In this document: positions 11,618 to 22,239 of the stretch, piece after piece | How the letters are laid out: each line of letters opens with the position of its first letter | Position numbering within the stretch: position 1 is the stretch's first letter | From: Aquatica leii | Lineage: Eukaryota > Arthropoda > Insecta > Coleoptera > Lampyridae | Length of the DNA stretch: 64,000 bases | Assembly: GCA_035610365.1 (NCBI GenBank) | Contig: CM069435.1 | Location: forward strand, 60,881,389-60,945,388 | Direction: 5' to 3' | The notes under the pieces: model-generated | What the model was told of the DNA's origin: nothing | What the model saw: the letters and a program-made list of their open reading frames with translations, nothing else | Databases searched by the model: none | Translations under genes and position numbers: made by a program

Positions 11618-13524
11618 CATAAAATAGTTTTAAATTATCGTTATGGCAACTTAGTTCGCATTGTATTTATTTATATTAAATTATTTATATGTAATTTCTA
11701 TATAACGAGTTAATTTTATTCTCTGCATTAATTTATTAGTTGTATTTCGTGTAATTTTTTTGAAATTAAAATTCGAAGATAGTGATTTTTGTTGTTTCAT
11801 AGTTGGTATTACCTGATGTAACTAAAGTTTCAATATGGCCACGATTGATCAGCTACAACAACATTTTCTCGTGTTTTGAAGTGAATCTAATAACGGACTT
11901 GTTGAAGTAACGTTTTAATTGAGTTAAATACGTAAATTTTCGTGTTTGAGTGTAATGAATATGACGTAAGTAGTAGTTTTTGCTTAAATTTGTTTTTGTA
12001 AATACCCTACCCGCCCACTCAGGTAGGATAAGGGAACATATGATAATTTATTTATTTTATCTTAAGACTGCACTATTAATAGATGCGTTTTTTGTGGATT
12101 TATTATTAGTAAGAAGTCGAAATGATGAAATGCAATTTAGAAAATGCGTTTTTCTAACCGGCTTTTGCTTGAAAGTAACCGTTGTTGTTGACAGTGTTTA
12201 GTGTATAAATTTATTAAGAATTTCGTTTTAAAAGCTATATTGGCACACATAAGTCGATTATAAATTAATTACAGATAACAGGCGTAAAACATCGCCGTAA
12301 AACAATAATCACCGTGTCTGTTTATAAGTCATTTTATATTCGTATTTATTTTCATGAGCTCTAGTACATAGCATTTATTGCACTTTATCATATTTATTTT
12401 TAATTCATTATGTACACAGTTGAGTAACTAAGGAAATTGAGAAAATTCACTTGTAGTATTGCCCTCCATTTGCACCATTAAAATGTTTAGATAAAACCGT
12501 CTGTTTCGTAAGGTTTTATTTTATGATAGACGGAGAAACATTGTACAGGCATAAAGAATTCGCAATTATAAAATTATCTAAACAAGTTTGCATAGATTTG
12601 ATTTATTTGCAAATTATGACATCATTAATTAAGCGTAGTTATGAAGTGTTTACTGCTTCTAATCGAAGCTGTTATTAAAAACACGGTTGTTTTTTGTGCT
12701 GGTTTTGTTTGAAGGCTCAATTTTCTTTAGAAAGTCTTTAGACAGTTGCTCGATACCAAGATCAGTGGTAAACGTTTTAACCTAGGACATTTCAAATACC
12801 GTTTTTTATATTTATATTAAGGTGCTAATTGTAGTGATTTATTCACAAATGTTAAGTATTTAATTATACATAAAAGTTCTGAGAAAACTCGAATAGAATA
12901 ACTTCTGTTTTTACTGTTTATTGGAAGTCAGTTTTCCAAGTTCCGTCACGTAGATTCCGCGTTTCTTACTTGTATTAAGATTTAAGGGTCGTTGCTCTAT
13001 TTTCTAACAGTTTTTAGAACGAAGAATAAATCTGTTCATAAATGTTTAATTATTGATAAATCGTATTCCTGGATCGCTAGTCTAATAATACATTTCTTTT
13101 GCACCTCGCGAAGATGCGCTACATCCAATTATTACATTCTTTTCTGTATGATTACGACCCAACTTCGGAAATAGATGAATTTTCACATTTTATAGATTGC
13201 TCTAAGACTTCAGATTTTTTGTTGTTGATCATATTTTATATTATTGTTAAAATTGTCATGTTAGTTTCATATTTTAAACTATTCCAGAACTCAGATATTC
13301 CAGCAGTTTTTAGAACAGATTATTTTTGGACTTTGCTCATTTAAGCCTACAAATTAAAACATGTTCAGCTTTAGAAATGCACTGTATTTAAAAATAGTGC
13401 TTACACAGAAATTCTCTCTTCTGAATGCCTTTCTTTTGAAACATTTCTGAAAGCGCTGTTTGTTGTTCGGTGGATTTAAGGAGTAACAAGCATTTGCTTA
13501 AATCATTTCCCGGTCATTCCGTAT
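11618..13524 (+). other. Pdk1 3' untranslated region and downstream DNA
   Basis: Follows the Pdk1 stop directly. ATTAAA-like signals lie near 11676 and 11764, so the transcript may end within a few hundred bases; which is used cannot be told. Beyond that no gene or element structure is evident up to the long-inverted-repeat transposon at about 13525. Confidence 0.45.
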
Positions 13525-16500
13525 GAAATCAACACACTAAAATAAAAAAAATGTACTTGGCCACCTCAGAATTTAATGAAATTTGGTATGAAGGTGGTTC
13601 TCATATAGATTCAGAAAATGTCTTTTCAAATATCTCAAACGGCTTTAAAATTACGGCTATGTAAAGTTTCTTAAAATCCGTCAAAAGAACCTAACCGACA
13701 TATTTCACCATAGTTTTTCAACTAACTGAGCTAGAAAGATGGGAATGGTGTCATTTTACTCAGTTTTAAATTCTCTTTCTTTTAATGTACAGCACAACAT
13801 ACTTTGTTATAAAAAGTGTTTTTGAAAAATCCAATTCAAAATTTTGATTTTGATTCTCTCAAAAACTACATTTTTGAAAACTTTTAATATTTTCTACAAA
13901 TAGTTTATACTTTTGGTAAGTGATTCTCAAAATTTCAAAACGGAAGGCTAATGGGCTCTTAGTTAAATAATAATTTTAAAAAAGGGTGTTTTATAAGTTT
14001 TTGTATAAGTTTAATACTATGTACCCTAACTTTACTCAATGTATATACAATGGGAATTATTACCATAATTAATTACGTACTTGAGAGAGTTGCCAACCAT
14101 TTAGTTATTTACAAATAATATTTTTTTAGTTAAGTTGGAAATAGTTTTTATAACTGTGGTACTTTATAAGGCATTTTATTGGAAAATGTAAGGAGACACT
14201 CATAAATAACAATCGGTCTGTTCTAGATGATTCTTCAAGTTGTGACACGAAAGGTAACTAATAGTGGGAAGGTTTGTTGATTGTTTTATGAGCTGACAAG
14301 TACCTCGCACATTCAAGTTGAGACAGGCTCACTCTCAAGGTGGTATATTGTTTAGTCAGCATCTGCAGTTCGTATGAGTAGAATGTCAGTACATAGTGTA
14401 GGTGTTTAAAAATGAACAATATTTTGTGCTCAAATAAATTAAAATATAGGTTTTATTAATTTCTTAAAACTAATGTTTATATGTAGTGAGTGTTTACAAG
14501 AATAGTATTTTTTAAGTACTGCATGATAAACATTTATTGCAGCTCTTTGAAAAACTATGGAAATGCAGTACACTAGGCCTGTGATGTTAGTGAGTGGGTC
14601 TTTATCTAAAGCTTAAAAATTTTTTTGAAACAGACAATGGAAAGCAAACACAAATTCATTAAATTACAATGTTTTAATCCGCTAAACAACTGAGAAATGT
14701 AACATCTTGGATGTTAAGTTTATATCCTAAAATACCAAAAGAAGCTATAATTTGTGATTTTTGTAGGACAGAAGTTGGACATTTAAAGGTAGACAATGCT
14801 AATCAACTGATTTTCTAATCGAAACTATTGAGGAATACAGTTCTTAGCCACATGACTTATCTTTTTCTTTAGATCCAAAAAGTAAACAATTGAATACTTC
14901 AATAGTAGAACTAGAAAAGTCACCAATTAACGTTAAGAAAATTCACTCTAAGCATTATTCTACAAAGAAAGTAAAAAAGATAAACTTTGCATTAAAGCGT
15001 TTTTTTTAGCAGCTGAAGATTCATCTAATGATGGCGAGAATCTAGATGAGTCAGTTTTACAAAACCTCAAAAAAAAGTTTTCTACATTAACAAATAGAGT
15101 TTAGAAGTTAATGATACTTACGTGTCTACCCCAGAAACTTGGCATTAGAAAAATGATGCGTGAATTTAATGCACTAAAGTATATAGTGAGACAGACAAAA
15201 AATATTAAAAGAAAAAGGTATTTTAGAAAACCCTAACCCAAAGCCTGGAAAGGCTCTTTCAAAAGCTATTTTCGATACCGTTAAGTCATTTTATGAAAGT
15301 GATGATATAAGCAGAATAATGCTCTGCATTAAGGATTGTAGTCGATTCGAATGGAATTAAAACAAAATGCTAAAACGACTAATATTGTGTAATCTTAAGG
15401 AAGCTTACTTACTGTTTAAGGAAAGATTCTTAGATATTACAATAGGTTTTTCAAAATTTGCCGAACTTCGATCAAAACCGAATCAAAACATATACTGGCA
15501 GGTCAAAATGGTACACATTCAGTCTGTGTATGCACAATTCACCAGAACCTTGAAGTTAATGATAGAAAATACGAAATTAGGAACTTTGACAACTAAATGC
15601 TTATAAACACTGTTTGGCAAAAATTTTGTATAATTCACCAAACATTAATTGCTATACAAGTGAATGTACGGAATGCCTAGGTGTTGCCTCAATTCGAAAA
15701 ATCATTTAAGAGGTTTTGAAGAAAATCTTATAGAAAATGTCGCTTATCGTCAGTGGGTGTCTGTTGATCGTTGCAGTCTCAAAACTTTACAGAAATCTAA
15801 TGAGAATTTTATAAATATTTTCTGTAACAAACTGACAATTTTAAAAAAGCACGATTTTACTGCAGTCATCATTCATTAATGATAAGAAAGAAAATATTAA
15901 AGAGTCTGAGTTTGTAGTAAACCTAGATTTCTGTGAAAACTATAATATTGTCGTTCAGGACGAAGGTCAAAGTTGCCACTGGGCAAGTGATCATGTGACA
16001 ATACACCCATTTGTAATTTATTACAGAGGGACTAATAAACTTATAAATTTAAGTTTTGTTGTAAATTCACCATGTTTGGAGCATAACACTGTTTCTGTGT
16101 ATACATTCCAGAAAAAAACTTGTCGAATTCATTACAACAAAGTTTCAATTAGTGCCAAAAAAGATTTTTTATTACTTATAAAAATAATCATTCCTCAACT
16201 TATGTTATCATAAGCAAGACTTTGGTGTAGAGGCAGAATGGCATTTTTCCGCAACTACCCATGGAAAGGACCATGTGATAGAGTTGGCTCTTCAGTGAAG
16301 AGACTTTCTGGAGCAAGATTACAGTGTCTATATGACGACCAAACCTTAACACCTATCCAATTTTATGAATAGGCAGTTGAAAATTTATCTGGAATTAATT
16401 TCACCTTTTCCACACAAGATTAGTATGTTGAGTCTGAGAAATTTCTGAATAACCGTTTCAGCCAAGCAGTAACTATTAAAATAACACGAAATATTATGCT

Positions 16501-17315
16501 TATATGCCTGTAAATTCAAGTGTATCAAAGATATGTGTAAAAATATTCTCTGAAGATACAACAAAGCATATAGTAACCATCCAAAGATGCCATGAAAAAC
16601 TACAAATGGCAGAAGTTACTGAATGTATAACCGCTGATATATGTGTTGAAGAAGAAGATGAACCAAAAGTAATATTTCTGCATTCTGCTAGTACTTCATC
16701 ATCATTTTCATATCCAAGAAAACCGGACATATTGTGGATATCACTGACAGATGTACTTTATAAAGTTTATCCCATCACTCCTACAGGAAGGATTTATGTA
16801 ATAACATTTCAAAAAGTTATAAAAACTTTACAAATCATCAAGTTCTGAATAACTTTTGTCTAAGGTGTAAGTGTTAAAAATTTAATTTTAAGTTCATAAT
16901 TAATTTAATATAGTAAAAAAAATCTGTAGTAGGTAAGCTGACTAACAGTTTCAAGAAACACCCTTTTTTTAAAATATTATTTAACTATAAACACATTAGC
17001 CCCCCACTTTGAAATTTTGAATTGGATTTCTCAAAAAACATTTTTTATACCATAGTATGTTGTGTTGTACATCTAAAGAAAGAGCACTTAAACTGAGTAA
17101 AATGACACTACTCCCATATTTCCAGCTCAATTAGGAGAAAAGTTATAGTGATTTCGGTTGGGTTTTTTCACGGATTTTAAGAAACTTTACATAGCCGTAG
17201 TTTTGAAATGGTTTGAGATATTTGAAAAAAAATTCTTAATCTCTATGATGACAATCTTCATGCCAAATTTAATCAAATTCTGAGATGGCCAGGTTTATAC
17301 CCTGTGTTGATTTGA
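13525..17315. mobile_element. DNA transposon with very long terminal inverted repeats (about 360-480 bp)
   Basis: The left arm (about 13525-14003) and right arm (about 16955-17315) are inverted copies, sharing blocks such as CTATGTAAAGTTTCTTAAAA, GTGTCATTTTACTCAGTTT and AAATCCAATTCAAAATTT with similar spacing. The left arm has about 100 extra bases near its inner end. The outermost shared sequence is AAATCAACACA at both ends. TAT flanks both sides (13522-13524, 17316-17318) and could be a 3 bp target duplication, but I am not certain of the exact end. The interior holds a broken transposase-like gene on the plus strand. Superfamily not identified. Arm divergence and many stops show an old, inactive copy. 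Confidence 0.8.
14560..16850 (+). pseudogene. Broken transposase-like gene of the long-inverted-repeat element
   Basis: Plus-strand pieces in three shifting frames read as one decayed protein. An N-terminal part near 14660-14780 has a CNILDVKF-like and a CDFCR-type Cys motif; then come an acidic SSNDGENLDES segment, CVPQKLGIRKMMREFNA and ILENPNPKPGKA, RLILCNLKEAYLLFKERF (15367 on), SECTECPGVASIRK, a WVSVDRCSLKTLQKS block (15664-15879), then VVNLDFCENYNIVVQDE and HGKDHVI (15900-16290). Spacing and content suggest a single protein of roughly 650-750 residues of a kind repeatedly found in invertebrate transposons whose name I do not know. D-x-x-EN and H-GK motifs could be part of a DDE-type core; that is a guess. 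At least eight stops or frameshifts make it non-functional. Confidence 0.6.
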
Positions 17316-17436
17316 TATAAAATGACCCTTTCTGTTAATAATCGATTTAAACTATTTGTCTGCTTTAAATCTTTTGTTTTGCTTAGGTACCTAACTAATT
17401 ATGTCATCATTACTTACTCGTTAATCCCTCAAAAAA

Positions 17437-18250
17437 TTGCAGATAATTTTGTTTGCATTTTTTCAATCAGTTTATGCTTTGACGCCAGTTACGACTGTAA
17501 TGCTGAAAATTAGTGTTCGAGAGTGGACTGGCGCCTTTAAGCATTACACGACTTATGGTAAAATGGTTTTTTGTATTGCTTGTAACAATCCAGTATCTGC
17601 ACGCAGAAAGTTTTTATTGGAGCAGCATACAAAATCGGCTATGCGCGTGAATCACTTAAACAAAACAAAACCTCAAAGTCAAGTGCTATTGACGAATTGG
17701 AATTAGACTCAAAATACTTTGAACGAAGATCTAAAGATCTAAGTAAAGTATTAGTGCAGTCAAAAATTTTGTAGTACAAATTAGAAATTTCGAAATTTAA
17801 GCTTGGTTCGGAGAAATACACCAATAAACACGTTGCTAGCAAATCCTCTATACGAAAATGATATTGACCTATAAAAACACAATTAGAGCAGATATAGGAT
17901 ATGGATATGTTTGGTTAATCGCTGACAAAATAACGGATGAATACGCTACTTCACATTTGCTATCTTGTAAATGGTAAAAAAACAAATAATTCATCTGCAG
18001 CCAGAAAATAAAGAAGAGAACATGTTAATTATGTATTTAGATGCAACTTTTTATATGCTGAAAGCAGCGTGGACGTTACATATTTGGCCCATGGTTTGCA
18101 CAGGGTTGCAGAACACAGACGAAATATGTCACTCGAAATTGACTACATAATTAGCAACGTTTAAAAATTATTTCTTAAAGCAACCTCGCGTGTAGAATTT
18201 TATAAAAAATTATATGATTTGCCGCTTTTTCTACATCACTGCCGTATGGC
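17437..18250 (+). pseudogene. CGGBP1-like / hAT-related transposase remnant with BED-type zinc finger
   Basis: Plus-strand reading gives VFCIACNNPVSARRKFLLEQH, a BED-like finger with C-x2-C and a downstream QH, then KFLEKYTN-like and EKYTNKHVASKSSIRK-like residues near 17800, IGYGYVWLIADKITDEYA near 17895, and VCTGLQNTDEI- and VEFYKKLYDLPL-like text up to about 18250. This order (finger, KYT-K, W-S-DETTD-like, VT-L-H-LHRV-like, KAP-RV--) matches the insect CGGBP1/hAT-related family. The WLIADKITDEYA block corresponds to the segment with the first catalytic Asp. Several frameshifts and stops, and loss of the rest of the domain, mean it is dead. It starts only about 120 bp beyond the long-inverted-repeat element. 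Confidence 0.65.
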
Positions 18251-18296
18251 ACTATACTTACTTCAGTATTGAAAATTTTTGCATTGAAAAACGTAT

Positions 18297-18350
18297 TTAG
18301 TTAGAACGTAAGTGCCGTAGAGTGTCATACGGCACTTATGTCCTAACTAA
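18297..18350. repeat. 54 bp near-perfect palindrome
   Basis: The sequence runs from TTAGTTAG through AAGTGCCGTA, a short centre, and back to CTAACTAA; about 24 of 27 pairs match between the arms. A further copy of its inner part, GCCGTATGGCACT, lies 55 bp upstream at 18241-18253. It may be two abutting inverted element ends or a hairpin-forming site. It lies at the 3' side of the CGGBP1-like remnant. Confidence 0.75.
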
Positions 18351-19737
18351 ATGAGGAACATTCTTTTAACAGTCTGTGTTCTTGACTCTGAATGCGAGAC
18401 CCTTATTATCACCAAATTTCCAAAACCATTAAGAGTAAATATTCTTTCTTAATTATCTATCTGATTTGTAACAGCAACATGTCGACATTAGTTTTTTGGC
18501 TGGAACTAGCTCTAGCGACAATTTTATGTTTGGTACTTAGTTTAATTTCTAATTGAATGTCACATCTAACTTCTCACTTTATATCTTCAGCTTTAGCTTT
18601 GATCTAGCCTCATGGTTCATTGTAGGTAACTTAAAATGTACAAGTTATCTTCACCATGAATTAGTTCAATCTTTCTAGCGTCATCTCGTCATATGTTTTA
18701 ATCCCAAAAAGCTAGTGGGTGCATATTCTGTTAATGGACAGGTCTCATTTCTTAGATCTGTAAGTGCATTCGGTGGAGAGAGGAATAATGTTTTAATTGG
18801 CTTGATACCAAATGCAACACATCTTTTCTAATTTATAGATACTACTTGTTTTATTCTCTTAAAGCTGAGTGAAGAAAATGACGGTTAGCAACAACACACA
18901 GAATTGTTATGTTTATTTAAAAAGTAATTGTAAAAAACACTAAATTAAATATTTACAGATACTCTATAACAATGAAAATATCAACTTCTAAAATTTTATT
19001 AGCAAGTACTGATTATTCAAAAAAATTCTGTCTTCTCAAAATGTGAATTTCTGATCAGATACCTCTATTTCAACAACTAAATTTGTAAATATTAAATAAC
19101 AGAAACTACGTCATTAGGGTTTTTTGTGGATTTTACAACTGCAAATTAATAAAAATTGCTTAATTGCAAAATTTGTCAGTATCATAGCGGAAATCACCAG
19201 CAGATACCAGTGGACAGTTGTTTTGTTCTAAACAAACGGCCATAGTTATAACTCCGTTGTGTTTAATTCGAAAATATTGCGCCCATTGTCATCTACTGGT
19301 TATCGTTGCCACGTGCGTGTTATAACATTTAGAAAACTGTACATTTTAGTAAGTCTATAGCATATAAGGGACAAAACAAACATCTAGATACGTTGTAATT
19401 TTGGTCTGGGCTCACTCTTTGATGATTAATTTTAGGCATGGTGTATACTACGTATGTAAACACAGAATATGACTTCACTATTTACAACAGAAAAAAAGTA
19501 CGAACATGCACTTTAATCCGATTGTTTCTGATGCGATCTTGCTTGCTTCTCATTGCAGATAAAGTATTTTGCCTTCTTCTAAAAAAAAGATTACAAGTTA
19601 GCACATCATCCATGTACATATATCATAATCTTTATCTATTTCCGAAGAATTTGAATGTTTTTTGAAAAGGAAAATTAAAAATGTATTTTTCTAATGCTTC
19701 CCTCGGTACTGACGAAGCAAATTTTTTTTTACTTTTT
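18351..19737. other. Non-coding stretch
   Basis: No gene, RNA or element ends recognised. A pair of related phrases, AGATACCAGTGG at 19203-19214 and CATCTACTGGTTATC further on, lie in opposite orientation around a somewhat GC-richer 100 bp, possibly a small old repeat. Confidence 0.35.
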
Positions 19738-22231
19738 GGCCCGACCCAGCCCGAAGCCCGGTTTGAATTCGGGCCGAGAGAAAAAAATTGGGGATAGGCT
19801 TTGGATATACATCTTTTAGGCTTTGCACCGGGCCGGGCTCACGGTCACGATTCGGCCCAAAAAATCGGGCTTTTTGGGTTTACCCGAAAAAAACAATGCT
19901 GAATTATAAAATATGTTCTTAGTAGCTGTTATATAACGGTTTATTGTTTTTCAATATTTTTATATACAATTGAATGCAACTTAAATAAACCAGAAATTAT
20001 ATTTTAATAAGCAATTTAATTACTTAAACAGATTCTATATTAATATTATAATTATATAGTTTAAGTTTATTATATAGTTTATCTTTTGATAGACCAGTCG
20101 TTTTAATCAATGAATAATGGTAACATAAAACATACGATATAAAACATTTGTTTAACTGTCTTAACTTTATTTTTGTTATGGCTAAAACTAAGTGTGATTT
20201 ATATTATCCCTAGCTTTGACATGTCTCATTAGAACATGATTTTCACGTGAAGTTAAAATCTTCTGTTCTATTGGTAAAGTATTTTTCTAAAAACTATTTT
20301 GCCAGAATTTCGTATCAAATAATAGATAAACCCGAATATGTAAGCAATTTTAAAACGCGGACCACGAGGCGAGTAGGATTTGTTAAGCCATCTATCTTTT
20401 CTAAGTTGTAGTCGATTAAGCGGCTCAAGTTGCGTAAATACGTTTTTTTACTATAAAAGTTGGTTTTGTAATATAGCTGTATAATTCTGAATTTTTTGTA
20501 TACAGATTTACTAGCTGTTTAACGCACACTTGTGTTACGTGCAAAAATTTCATAACGTAATACCCTGTATATTGAATTAAAATTAGATTTCGGTTTTGAC
20601 GCTCTCTGCCGATCTTTCTTGTTACTATCATTTGCGGCCAAGACCTTAAGCTGACAACTACATAAAATGGCCTGTTTCATCTAAAAACTGGGAGTTCCTA
20701 AGAACATCATTTGTAATGGAAATGAAATTATAAATTCATTATTCGTCACAGGGTAAGATATTTACATCCGTTTTGTTAGGATTCTTTTGTAATTTTTTTT
20801 TTAATTTGATAGTCGTTCCGCACGCTTTTACCCCACGTTGGGCGCCCAAACCTTGCACGGCCAACTCATACAGTTGGAGATATAGGAGGTTCAAGTAAAT
20901 AATAATTAAGGGCGTCAGATCTTTTATAATTAACACTTCTGCCTCGATCAAGACAGACGGTCCAAACTTGTAGCGAATTTTTAGGTTCGTAATCCTTGTT
21001 ACTCTGATGTTTGGGTAACCACAATAAAAGAGAAAGGTATGTTACCATAAAAGAAAGATTAAACATGTATAAAAACTTTAATTTAATAACGTAGATTATT
21101 AACACGATTATATCTAATTCTTAATCCATAAATGCCAGAAGTATCGGCAACACACAATACATCAGTTGAAGCGAAGAAAATTTCATAATAAATATCGTTT
21201 GTACACAGCATGCGATACACACAAAATAATTAAGGAAACTACCTCAATGGTATTGAAACAATGATCGTAATTACGGAAATTAACATAAGCAAAAATTCCG
21301 TGAGTGACTTTTCTGACAGCGACAAAATAATTAAATAAACTTACCCACAATCCAGTACCTACTTGTTCGAAGAAAACGTTTTCCTCGGTGAGTGAGCCTG
21401 GAATAAATTTGAATAGCAAATCGTGTCAACCCAATGACTCACGAAAGCAAGATCTACAAAATTGTTAATTACTGCTAAAAGAAAGTACACATAACATAAC
21501 CCGATTATCGAATGCTGTTGTACACATTCAATGAAAGTTGGTTTCGCAGGTGTTTGCCGCATGAGTAGGATCTCGAAGAAAAGTTCTTGTCTTCGGTTTT
21601 TTTAGTTTTAAACGTAGGTCTTACAGAGTTATACTCGTCCCATGAAGGTATTTATCGATATTAATCCCTCATTATTCTTTATTGAAAAGAAACATGTGGC
21701 CAAAGCGTGGCGGAACGGCTATCAAATTAAGAAAGAAATTACAAAAGAATCTTAACAAAACGGATGTAAATATCTTATCCTGTGACGAATAAATTACTTT
21801 AAATACGTAATAAATTTATAATTTTTAGACGAAACAGGCCATTTTATGTAGTTGTCAGCTTAAGGTCTTGGTCGCAAATGACAGTAACAAGAAAAATCGA
21901 CAGAGGGCGTCAAAACCGGAATCTTATTTTAATTCAATATACAGGGTATTACGTTATGAAATTTTTGCACGTAACACTTGGTTCACCTACGTCGACTATC
22001 TGTTTTTTAGGTCGCTCCGAAAAGCAAAACTTTTCGAGGCGACTATATTTCAAAATCGACGTAATGCTCAATCTAAAAAATAATCGAAATCTAAAAAATA
22101 CAATCAAAGCAAAAAATCGGGTTTTGGCCCGGCTCGATTTCAGGCCGCTTATCGGGTCGGGCCATAGAAAAATAATTCGGGCCGGGTTTCCTACAGGTTA
22201 TACAGTTTTTAGGCTCGGTCCGGCCCAATTC
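19738..22231. mobile_element. Element bounded by GC-rich GGCCCG/CGGGCC blocks (hAT-like ends?)
   Basis: Two blocks in otherwise AT-rich DNA, 19738-19882 and 22114-22231, are crowded with GGCCCG, CGGGCC and TCGGGCTT-like motifs in both orientations and share an AAAAAATCGGG segment. Such subterminal GC-rich repeats are known from some hAT elements. I cannot define exact ends or a target duplication, so calling both blocks the ends of one element is inference. Between them sits a fold-back structure. Confidence 0.45.
20532..21978. repeat. Fold-back: inverted arms of about 280-300 bp around an 870 bp spacer
   Basis: Left arm 20532-20831 and right arm 21699-21978 are inverted copies that share GTTACGTGCAAAAATTTCAT, ATACCCTGTATATTGAATT, GCTGACAACTACATAAAATG and ACATCCGTTTTGTTA-like blocks in the same order. 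The match is high, at roughly 90 percent by eye. The same short peptide (KKLQKN-NKTDVNIL-CDE then stop) is encoded outward-in by both arms. The spacer has no recognised gene. Confidence 0.8.
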
Positions 22232-22239
22232 CATCTTTA

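Noticed and set aside
16500-16848. Overlapping open frames on both strands at the 3' part of the long-inverted-repeat element
   Set aside because: The plus-strand frame continues the decayed transposon protein; the minus-strand frame is its shadow.
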